NCBI GenBank assembly: GCA_001949185.1
Contig: BDGG01000001.1
Coordinates: 320,065-384,064 of the forward strand
Direction: 5' to 3'
Source of the DNA: Ramazzottius varieornatus
Taxonomy: Eukaryota; Tardigrada; Eutardigrada; Parachela; Ramazzottiidae
DNA: 64,000 nt
The notes under the pieces were generated by a model that was not told the origin of the DNA, made no database searches, and saw nothing but the letters and a program-made list of their open reading frames with translations. Positions 35,013-45,370 of the stretch are shown here, piece after piece (positions within the stretch are counted from its first letter, which is position 1; every line of letters starts with the position of its first letter). Both the position numbers and the translations under genes were made by a program.

Positions 35013-38000
35013 TTACTTGTTGGTTTTACGACGTAGGTACTTTTTTGTTTCTTCTCTCAAATAGCCTCGTTTTTTCATACGAAGAATAAAACTGTCGACG
35101 TTGTAAAAGCCACTGAAACGATACTTCATCAGTCTGTCTTCGTCGTCTTCGCGGTTGTCCATGACGTCGTCCAGGCTGAGCTCCCGAGGCACCATCTGGT
35201 TGACGATGGTGTTGCGGTGATCTTAGTGGCCGTGGATAGCTTCAGGTGATTCTTTGGGGTCCACTTCGTCGTCGATCCGCTCTTCGATGCTTTCCACCTC
35301 GCCGACCAGCTTGTCGATGACGGATTCTTTAGAGAAGAGGACGGCCAGAACTTCGCCTTCATCTAGATCTGGACCTTCTTGCGCTGCTTGAGCTAGCTTG
35401 ATCACCTCTTCGATACTCTCCGCTCGTGAAACGAAGTTCGTTTTCCTGGAGAATACAGAAAACGACCTTTGATACTACTCGGAAAAGTGGTCTGAAGCTA
35501 GCCAACCGGAAACCAAGTGCCTCCGGGTACAAAACAGGAGCGCGCCCACACGTTACGGGCACAGCCCTGATCAGTCGGAGGTTGAGTGTTTTCGCTCTCA
35601 GGGCCGTGCCTTCAAGACAGTAATGACACAGCCCTGAAGAATTCGCGCCATTTGCTCTCGTTCAGGCTGTGCTCATGGTGTGACGGTATTCGAGCACATC
35701 CTTGGATGGGAAAATACAAGCTGAAACAAACGTACGGTTTTTCGCGGAGAGGTTTGATAGTGCTCCTTCGGACCTTGCCAGGAATACTTTGTTGGAAGAG
35801 CATGCGATGAGGATTCTTCTCCGAATCTTTCGCTTCTCCCTGTGTGATCAAGCCTGTCAGGATCATCGGGTTCTTGGCTTTATACAGCGCTTGCTGTTGC
35901 GAAATCTTCAGGCTGTACGTCGCTTGAAACATTTCTTTCCTGATCTCTTTCACTGCATTCTCAAGGTCCTTCAGTTTCTTGTTCCACTGCTGCGCCTTGG
36001 CTTCCGCGTCCTGTCTCAAATTCTTCACCGTCTCCACCGCTTGTTCACACTTCGAAGCCACATGCTCCAAGTCCTGCTCCATAAAGGCACTGACAGGTTT
36101 CACTTTGTTCTTCTCAGCCACTTCTTTCCACGCTGCATCCAGAAGAACCTTCGCTTGCTCCTGTTGAGCTTTCGTTTCGACGATTCTGTATTTCAACCGC
36201 ACCATCTGTTCTTCGAAGCTTATGTCTTCTATCTTCAACCAATCCTCCATTTCAGCCTTACTCAAACCTAGCCTGAATATCGTGGCTTCCTCGTCTTCAA
36301 TTTCGTTCTGTATGACCATGTTCTTGTCGTTGATGACCTGAGTTTCGTTGATCAACGCCGTGATCTTCTCTTCTGTTGCAGCGATCAACCCATCCAGTCG
36401 TTCGGCTTCGGGTACGTTGCTGCTTTCCCTCAGTCTTTTATCGAGGCGGCTCTTTTCTTCCACCTCGAAGTGGAGTAGGCGGATACTGGCGCGAAGGTCA
36501 TCAATGCTTTTGGTTTTCTGTTCCATCTCATGGATGAATTTCGTCTTTAGGGTTTCTTTGAACGTTTCCATGTCGTCACCCCGTTTCTGTTGTTCCTTCA
36601 AGTAATGGATTTTGAGCTGACGCATGGCCACTTCTAGCCGTTGTCGTCGAAGCAGTTGCATAACTAAACACAGGCCACTGTACCAAAAATAAATTCGGCA
36701 ACGAAACGGAATCTGTCGGTCATTATCAGTGGGTATTAACTTTTCCGTTGGCCTCGGTACCGGTGTATGTTTTTTATAAATTCTACATTGATGCGATTTG
36801 CCATTTCTTCTACCTCGAATTCTGTGGGTCTCTTCCGATTGCATATCGTCCATCTTTTTCCTTATGACTTCCTGCAGCTGTTCCCACTTGACTCGAACCT
36901 TTTCCTGGAGTAGTTTACCGCTTTCTTCAGGAGCTATCCGCACGAGTTCTCCGAGACACTGATTGGTCCGTAAAAGTTTGTTGAAGAACCCAACGTTCTA
37001 TCAAACAACGTCCATCTCCAACCAAAGTACAGTACACGCGTCTGGCCTAAATGTAGGGAGGACAAAAATATGGGAANNNNNNNNNNNNNNNNNNNNNNNN
37101 NNNNNNNNNNNNNNNNNNNNNNNNNNNNNNNNNNNNNNNNNNNNNNNNNNNNNNNNNNNNNNNNNNNNNNNNNNNNNNNNNNNNNNNNNNNNNNNNNNNN
37201 NNNNNNNNNNNNNNNNNNNNNNNNNNNNNNNNNNNNNNNNNNNNNNNNNNNNNNNNNNNNNNNNNNNNNNNNNNNNNNNNNNNNNNNNNNNNNNNNNNNN
37301 NNNNNNNNNNNNNNNNNNNNNNNNNNNNNNNNNNNNNNNNNNNNNNNNNNNNNNNNNNNNNNNNNNNNNNNNNNNNNNNNNNNNNNNNNNNNNNNNNNNN
37401 NNNNNNNNNNNNNNNNNNNNNNNNNNNNNNNNNNNNNNNNNNNNNNNNNNNNNNNNNNNNNNNNNNNNNNNNNNNNNNNNNNNNNNNNNNNNNNNNNNNN
37501 NNNNNNNNNNNNNNNNNNNNNNNNNNNNNNNNNNNNNNNNNNNNNNNNNNNNNNNNNNNNNNNNNNNNNNNNNNNNNNNNNNNNNNNNNNNNNNNNNNNN
37601 NNNNNNNNNNNNNNNNNNNNNNNNNNNNNNNNNNNNNNNNNNNNNNNNNNNNNNNNNNNNNNNNNNNNNNNNNNNNNNNNNNNNNNNNNNNNNNNNNNNN
37701 NNNNNNNNNNNNNNNNNNNNNNNNNNNNNNNNNNNNNNNNNNNNNNNNNNNNNNNNNNNNNNNNNNNNNNNNNNNNNNNNNNNNNNNNNNNNNNNNNNNN
37801 NNNNNNNNNNNNNNNNNNNNNNNNNNNNNNNNNNNNNNNNNNNNNNNNNNNNNNNNNNNNNNNNNNNNNNNNNNNNNNNNNNNNNNNNNNNNNNNNNNNN
37901 NNNNNNNNNNNNNNNNNNNNNNNNNNNNNNNNNNNNNNNNNNNNNNNNNNNNNNNNNNNNNNNNNNNNNNNNNNNNNNNNNNNNNNNNNNNNNNNNNNNN

Positions 38001-39409
38001 NNNNNNNNNNNNNNNNNNNNNNNNNNNNNNCACTTCCTCGGCCCTGATGGTTCTCAGTTGGTTGATGACCTCCAGATGATGCTCAATGGCGTTCTTCACC
38101 CGGCTGACATCATTCTCCAGCTCTTCCTGGTTCTTCAACTCGACGTCCAACTGCCCTTGCAACTTCTTAGCTTCCTCGGTGACAATGGCCAGCCGCCGTT
38201 GGTACAGTGTCTGCTCTTCGTCGGCCATTTCCTTGTACAGATCCTTACTGGCTTTGAACATGAGCTTACTGAACTCGTACTTCCTTGAAACCGTCAACCG
38301 TCTCTCATACAAGGCTTTCTCCTCCACGTCACGACAGAAGGCCATGTACTGTAGCTGGTGCTCCGTGAAATCGTCCGTGTATTCCAGCTCGACGGCGACG
38401 CGGGCGTCAGTCTCGTAGACCTCGTTGTCGACTTGGCGTTCGTGTAGCCGGTATGACTCCATGTTAGCCTGAAGCTGATTGCTGGCTTCGTCGACGGCTT
38501 GCTTAATTTCCTCCAGGTTGTCTTGTGCATCTGTCCGCTTTTCGTTGACAAAGACCACTGCCTCCTTCTCTTTCTGGACTTGCTCGGCGTGGTCGTTGAT
38601 GAACTTTCTCAAGGTGTGGAATCGTGTGCTCTCAGGGAGGTCATATTCCACCAGTCCAGCGCAGATCAGATCCAACAGTTTATTTCTAGAGTATCGTATG
38701 CAAGCACACGTTATTGCATGAGTGGGGGCGAGGTTCTTTCGCTAAAAGTTTTCGCCGGTTGCAAATATCATAAGAATAGAACAATCCCGTTATAGCTGTC
38801 GGTGTGATCTACTGTATTATGATTTGTAACGGTAATCAATGACGATCGGACTATGCAGTCCGCTAATTTTTTACAGTCTTTTTACGATCTGGATTGTTTG
38901 CAGTATATACCGGTTGGACTGTACCCGAGCTGGATATTCCGTTGCAAGACCTCGCGCATTTTGACATGTCCGACCATATCTCCAATGGTCTTTTCCACTG
39001 TAGTTCTACTGGGTTTTCTCGGATCATGCTTGGGTACGAAATGGTGCTTGCGATTGAGCTCCTCGAAAGTATCCAACACAACCTCGCGGAGGATAGTTGT
39101 GTCTAGCGAGCTCGACAAATCTTCTTGCTATGTCAAACCACACCCAGAATTCAACGTCCACTTTGCAGTAATACGTAGATCATAGAACGACCCATAAAAT
39201 TCATGACTCACCCGTCTCCATTCTCCTTCGTCCGGATGACGAAAAGGTAACAGCCATTTCAATTTGGCAACCGCTTGCTGAAACGCTCCTTCGATAATAA
39301 CCATCTCCACCAACGATATCGCATTGTCGTCTCGTAGTCCCGCATTAAGCGACGCACCGAGACCTGCCTTATGCGGAGCGAACAAAGACTTAATCATGCT
39401 TTTGCTTTT
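35013..39409 (-). CDS. Long coiled-coil protein, unknown, interrupted by an assembly gap
   Basis: Exons recovered on the minus strand: about 39212-39409 (or upstream to 39475), 38925-39127, 38685 into the gap, 36814 upward into the gap, 35736-36663, and 35445 downward. Readable parts are almost entirely charged coiled coil (KFINDHAEQVQKEKEAVVFV; RLDGLIAATEEKITALINET). The N-terminal part includes FEELNRKHHFVPKHDPRKP and GDMVGHVKMREVLQRN. An in-frame TAA lies at 35223-35225, after EAIHGH; the same frame then remains open with coding-like sequence (LDDVMDNREDDEDRLMKYRF) to 35013. The style fits an axonemal or centrosomal protein, but I cannot name the family. The initiator ATG is uncertain. It follows the docking-complex-like gene on the same strand. 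Confidence 0.65.
37077..38030. other. Assembly gap (954 N)
   Basis: Run of N that removes internal exons of the coiled-coil gene. Confidence 0.99.
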
Positions 39410-39611
39410 GTTAGACGAAGGCTTGGTCGATCCGCCATCCGCTGTGGAAATTTCAACTGCCACATGCTTCACCAAATAAAATCAAAAAAAAGTTGCTAAG
39501 TACAGATCGTACTACATCACAGTACTTTCTTAGACATGATGAAAACCCAGCTAAGAGTATATCTTGATAAAAACCAGCTGTCAAATTTTGGCGGGAGTAA
39601 GAAAGGAAACA

Positions 39612-42600
39612 TCAATCGGTAAGCGTGTAGTCTTCGTTAATGTCCAGTTCGTCGTCCGTCTGGGTGGTCATTTCGTTGCTGGCCACCATCTTCGGTATCT
39701 CTACCGTAGGCGACATATCGATTTCGTCACCGCCATCTGGCTGGTTTGGAAATTTGCCGGCTCCCTCTCGTTGGTTAAGCGCATCCAGGTACTCAGTCTG
39801 GGCTTGCAGCAGGTCGATGGCTTCACGCTTGGCAAACTCGTCCATGCTCCGCACCGACATGACGGCAGCCGTTCCATCCGCATTTTCAAACTCGTTCCTC
39901 TTACTGTTAAATTAACAGATGGGGAAAAGTGCCGCAGTATGTTCCTGTCGACGCTTCATTCAAGCCAGTGCGAGAGCAAAGTAATACGCCTAATACGAGA
40001 AATTTTGGGACAGTAAAGATTATGGGACAGGCGTTTTCGCTGTTCACGGCTGATTGACACTGATATGCTTTTCAACGCTTCTCTTCCACTGCTTGTCCAT
40101 CTTGCTGTCCTTCCCGCCTGTCCCATAATTTTCACTGTCCCCTGATTTCTCGTCCTGCGTGTACATTTTACCTGTAGACTCGCAGATTTTTGGGGAGGAG
40201 TTGAAGTTTGGCCGTGACAGGGTAATCGCTCTTGGCCAAGCGTCCCTCCTTGATGGTCAATGGATTGTCGTCATCATCGGTTCCTCTGTATGACGGATCA
40301 GTTCGAGACTTGCGTTCGTGTTCCTACAAGAACCAAATATCTCACCATCTGACATGTTCTCTTACTGTGTCTGTCAAGACAAAAGCTGTCGGTAGGCTTT
40401 ACTTGTTGTTTCCAGTAGTCGAAAGCGGCATGAAAGTGATGGGCCAAGATGGCGAAGGAGCGTTGGTACTCGCGATAATTCTGCCCGTTACAGGGCTCGG
40501 CTGACGCCTTGATATCACTGCTGTGCGGTATCAGTTTGAACATGACTTGATGGACCGCTGTCATCGTCGCACCCACTTGGTCGTAAAAGGCCTTGAAGGC
40601 TTCCAGGCTTTCGCGGCAGTTGCGACCGTTCTCCTCCATGGTCCTTGTTCGCTCCTAGAAAAACACACACACACAAATTACAAGACAAATTTCAGGATGC
40701 AACCGGGCCGGAAACGTGACCAGAACATTTCTGAATTGACACTTCGGCGAGGGATATCGATCTACTGTGAATTAGAATCCAAAGTGACAGCACAGGAAGT
40801 ACAATTTATTGGCTTATTTTCTACGGTGTAGGCTGCTTTACCAGTAACAACATCATCTTGCGTTCAGCGGTGCTTTCGAAGTCGGCGGCCCGGTCGTCCA
40901 GTGCTCTCAGCGCTTGATGGTGATGCTCAAGCTTGTCGACCAAGGCTTCGGCTTCCTTGTTGAGGTCTCGCAGTCGTTCAGCCAGCAGCTCATTATTCTC
41001 TTCGCGTTTTTTGTACAAGTCGATGACGTCGGACATGTTCTCCACGTTACAAATGTGCCGAATCCTGGTCATGGTTTCCTCCAGATGCAGCGTCTTTTCC
41101 ATCGTCACCTGTGGCGCCACCGGGGTCTGCCAGAAACCTGAAATATGCCCAAGGTCTCAACTAGTCCCATTTGCTGCGACGAATTGTCCACTACTGTACT
41201 CTCAATGGCTTGATTGACGCTTTCACTCTTCCAGTATGGCGTTCGATCCACTGCGCGATGCACAGACAATATCCTCGTTTCCCTTTCCACGTTGGCCATC
41301 TGCTCCGCTAAATTTACAAGAACGTCTCATTGTCTACCCATGACATATCAACTGGCTTAATACAGAAAACATACGTACCAGTTCGGATTTTTGCCACCAG
41401 CTCGTCCCGCATGTCGTTACTGGCATTTCGATTCTGTGCGGCCTTTTTCAAATAGTCGGCCCTGCAAGAAAACACCAAAAGTCGTATTGTTTTGGTGTGA
41501 AAGTGCTGAAGTGGGACACATCAATGTACCGTTTCTCGTTCATGTCGTTGATTTGGTTGAGCATATCCTGAAGGATCTTGGCATTATGGGCGTACTGCGC
41601 CTGCACCCTTTTGTATGCCTCATGGAAGACTTGGCGCTCCTTCATGCCGTTATGAACGGAGTACTGGGCTTCATGGGCGCTCTTCTTCAGCTTGTTGTGC
41701 TTGCGCTGGACAGCCAGCAGGCGCGACTCGGTGGTCCGTTGCTTCTTCAGCGCCACCTGGTCCGCCGCATAGCGGAACTCGCCTTGCACCGACCGCATTT
41801 CCTTGTCCTGATCCCGCATCTGCAATAAACCATACATTTCCAAGCAGACTCAATCAAGGATAACTTGTTTCTTTGTTTTATGGAAACAAATTATTGCAAG
41901 ATCGTTGTGGAAAGTGGCGCAGGCTTCCAGCTAATGATCAAGCCAGCCTGCGCCACTTGAGAAACAATCATACTCGATGCACAAGTTCGTTTTCCAAGTG
42001 GCGCATGTTATCGAACAAGAACAGTGTGGCAGTGGCGCGCCAGGGAGTGAAAATTGTGGTAGTCGGAGCATATGGCCACGAAAGTCCAGAAATATTCCGG
42101 CAGCCCAAAAGGTCACCCCAGGGGCCCAACGTTGACCTTTTTGGAACCTCGAAAAACCCAAGGGAAAACTCGTTTTCACGGTGGGGACTTTCACTAGTCA
42201 CCGCTCTTTTATGGGGGTAGATCATTCCGCGTTTTTATATGATAAATAACATGTTCGATATATAAAATATCTAAAAGAACAACACGAGAAAGAAACAAGA
42301 GACCAGATCGTAACCAATCGGCCACAGTTGACCATGACGCGTCCACTTTGGGCCGAGAAACGAGTCAGCTCCATGGCATTCAGCAGTACATTGTTGCTGG
42401 CGTACGAAGACTTCGCCTTGGGGGGCGAATGAGTCTTGCCTGCTTGGCCGTCCGTTGCCGGTACATGGCAGCAACAAGCAGGCACAGAACGATGAGGCAT
42501 GCTGCGAAAATGCCCCAAAAGTATGGGTCGTCCATGGGTCCATTTGGAGGCTCGGCGGTGATGGGCGTCGTCCAGGACCCATCAGAAAATAACAACCTGG

Positions 42601-45037
42601 TCGGAAGTGCCAGAAGTGGCGCGCCAACCCGTCGTTCATTACCGGTGTTCTGCGACACCTTATTTTGATGTACTAGTGTATTAGTATTTCTGTTGGTTGG
42701 CCTAGTAGAGTGGCGGAGAGCACACCAGGACTAAGGTCAGGAATGCCGGGAATATTCCCACCCAAAAGAGCCCAGAATTAAAGTACCGGGAAAATCCCGC
42801 CCAAACATAAGGACCGGGAACTTCTGCTTGGGAAGACCAGGAACGCTAATCTGGGTAGCACTGGAAATACCACACAACTTCCAAGGCAAAACGACTGACC
42901 AGAAAGATCCGAACGGGATGATAAGTTGACAGTTGGAAAAAACGGGATCATCCCGGAATTTTACTAACTGCTACACGACCAAGTGCAATTATTCGGCTTC
43001 TGGGCTCATGCCCACAGGCTCAAACCAGCAACAGTAAAACAAATTCAATCGCAAGACGCTAACTGAGCAGTTTTACGCAGCAACGTGCAGCGACGTGTGC
43101 TTTTTTCGCAACGCACTTCGAACGAACACGGGAAAAGAGCGAGCTGAAATGGATCACCACGATTCCAATACCACTTTTTCTTTTGCGCCCGGTACTTCCA
43201 AGTACCGATAGACGCTACTCCAGTAGTCTAAGCTTTGTTTCACCAACGACAGACCCAGGACTTTCAAAACGGTGAACCTCCTGCAGACCGCGTAAGCCCA
43301 GATTGGCTTTGAATGTTCAAACAGCTCAAAGAGCTAGCGAATAGCCGTTCTACAAAATTGAGATTACCTCTCGGTCATTCCGCTACCGGGGAGGATCAGC
43401 CGATAAGTTCCCGATTTTCGTGATGTATGTTTCCGAACGGAGTCGTACGCATGAATCAGGCCCTAGCACAGGCGTGCAGCCGTTCTAATTAATCAAGTTG
43501 TATTTGAAACTTAAACGGGACAATGCTGCTTAATCAGACGTTCAATGGCCGGAACAACAACCAAACCGGTTGAATAGTCGCTATCCCTACATGTTCCAAT
43601 CCTCATCAAAACCAGATACGTAACTTGCGGCACGCATCATTTGTGGTTCGGATCGTGCGTGTGATCAGTTGACTAATTCGCTTTGTTTTGTCGTGCTTTT
43701 TCCACGCCGCGCCACTTTTCTATTTTTTGAGGCAAAAATCGAAAATTTCCCCTTGGCTACCCCTGGACCCTCGGCGCACCCCTTTGGCTACCGCTCTGGT
43801 TCAAAAATCCCGGTAGAGGGGCAGCCATTTTTACTGGTGAGGGCTCAGAATCGCTGGAGCCACTGTAGAGCACGGAATCTGGCCGCATGCGCTGCACTGT
43901 ACTGCACCTGTGCTGTGCTGCAGCACAGAGACTTTGTGCCATACAACGTGGTTACTGCAGTCTTCGGTGGACACCATAAATAACTAGACAGAAAAAAATC
44001 AACAGCACGGTCAAGATCACATAATGCTACGATCGATGCTGTTACATGACTGGTTTTTAGAGAAGCTGTGTTAGAGCACGGAATCTGGCCGCATGCGCTG
44101 TACTGCAGCTGTGCTGTGCTGCAGCACAGCCGCAGCGCGTGAACTGACGAAATTTGTGCGGCACAGCACAGCATACAGCAGAAAGCCATAGACTACCGCG
44201 CAGATGCACCTACCGAAACCTAACAAAAATTACAGTTTTTGGGCATTCGAAGGTCAGCCGTCTCAGCTTTGCCGTACTTTAGGGCAACGTTCTCCAGGTT
44301 GACTACCGATTTGGCTGACTGAATTTCAAACCACGTCAATACATCGACTTTCCGTGCAGCAGTACCATATCAATGTGCATCTGCAGCACAGCTGCTTAGC
44401 CACTGGGCGTGAAAGTTGTGCAGCACAGCGCAGCGTATAGCGCCCTGGTAATGTGCGCAGCACAGTTACAGCGTACTTTTGGACCTGCGGCCCAGTGCTC
44501 TAAGCCACGGCTACCGGAAACACTGTGTGGCGCGCCTCTGCAATGTGGCCATGCACCACTTGACATATCGATCTATGGTTCAGTTCATCTGCCTACGTCC
44601 CATTTGTGCTGACCTTTGAGACATCTCCCATGGTACTTTTCCGTGCAGCGGCCACCTTTTCCTCCATGTTGGTCAGCTGCATTAACAACTCTCCAATCTC
44701 GCGCATCTCGTTCTCCCTTCGTACGTCGTTGGCCTTGGTCTCCATGTTATGCCGAATCTTCTCCAGGTTAGCCACTTGGGCTTTCAGTTCATCTTCTTTC
44801 TTTCTAGGTGAAATGTATGTGATGCATCTAATGTCAAATGCAGACGGCCAGACCTTACCGTTGTTTGGCTTCTTCGGTGGCACGAAAGCGTCGTTTCCGT
44901 TCCAGCTCGAAGCGTAGCATACGCGCCCGAGCTTTGTTGTGTTTCAGCTCATCTTTCATCCGCTGTATCTCTGCTGGCGCATAAGGGTTCAATTGGCCTA
45001 TGTCGGCTTCCTCATCAAATAAAGGTTCGAAATTCAT
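39612..45037 (-). CDS. Coiled-coil protein resembling outer dynein arm docking proteins (ODAD1/CCDC63/ODAD3 type)
   Basis: Nine exons join with consistent phases to 613 residues: 44859-45037, 44614-44803, 41530-41819, 41379-41461, 41200-41307, 40842-41137, 40403-40654, 40172-40323 and 39612-39903. The ATG is at 45035-45037. Long coiled coils dominate (RKHNKLKKSAHEAQYSVHNG; KILQDMLNQINDMNEKR). The segment TRIRHICNVENMSDVIDLYK followed by KREENNELLAERLRDLNKEA has the short-helix-plus-leucine-heptad layout seen in docking-complex proteins, and the length suits them (560-670). The C-terminus is acidic. Intron 5 is only 62 bases (41138-41199). Intron 2 is 2.8 kb and hosts a hAT MITE, a mini-hairpin and a possible nested ORF; intron 8 holds another MITE. 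Gene structure is firm; the family name is inference. Confidence 0.75.
39981..40163. mobile_element. Intronic MITE (CGAGAAAT...GGGACAGGCG arms)
   Basis: The left arm ACGAGAAATTTTGGGACAGT ... TTATGGGACAGGCG is mirrored by CGCCTGTCCCATAA ... ACTGTCCCCTGATTTCTCGT. Arms are about 45-55 bases. It lies wholly inside intron 8 (40171-39904) of the coiled-coil gene. Confidence 0.75.
41911..41960. repeat. Intronic mini-hairpin, perfect 14-base arms
   Basis: AAGTGGCGCAGGCT at 41912-41925 faces AGCCTGCGCCACTT at 41945-41958 with a 19-base loop. It lies in intron 2 of the coiled-coil gene; a lone CAAGTGGCGCATG follows near 41995. Confidence 0.75.
42380..42658 (-). other. Possible nested small membrane-protein exon
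   Basis: Within intron 2 of the coiled-coil gene and on the same strand, a 92-codon frame contains a clear membrane span (YFWGIFAACLIVLCLLVAAM) followed by a basic tail (YRQRTAKQARLIRPPRRSL). The frame has no ATG before MDDPYFW, so an upstream exon would be needed for the Pro-rich ectodomain. It could be a nested gene or a chance frame. Confidence 0.3.
43866..44502. mobile_element. hAT-type non-autonomous element, copy 2 (complete)
   Basis: The two ends are TAGAGCACGGAATCTGGCC at 43866 and, on the other strand, TAGAGCACTGGGCCGCAGG at 44502. TAGAG fits the hAT terminal consensus YARNG. Flanks are AGCCACTG (43858-43865) and AGCCACGG (44503-44510), 7 of 8 identical. Length 637; the 573-base part from 43930 matches copy 1 at 6546-7118 in inverse orientation. 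No transposase. It lies in intron 2 of the coiled-coil gene. Confidence 0.85.
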
Positions 45038-45370
45038 GGCGCCCTCTGCCTTGATATAGAATTACAACACAGACGCAAGTCCGCACGGTACACTACCGTC
45101 GGCGGCTCACCTTATCTCAATCACAATGGCATAGTCCTCATTTTCGTCGGACCGGCTGTCGCGCGAGTTTTATTAGCCCAGTAGACGTAGACACTCACGT
45201 CACCTGGGAACCCTTCTTACAGGTTTCGTGGAAATAAACGCACACTACAGTTAAAGTCCATAGGTCTGTGCGCGCCGACATGAAACGCAAAACACTGTCG
45301 TCCAGATGAAAGTTGCAAGCAGTAATATCTCATGCATGAAAGGAAGTTAGATTAACGACTATGAGCAAAC

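Noticed and set aside
35612-35810. Continuation of the coiled-coil frame past 35736
   Set aside because: A strong GTACGT donor at 35735 splices in the right phase to the exon at 35445, so the extra residues are intronic.
41105-41299. Apparent frame break between exons at 41200-41307 and 40842-41137
   Set aside because: A 62-base GT-AG intron (41138-41199) restores the frame exactly, so this is a normal short intron.
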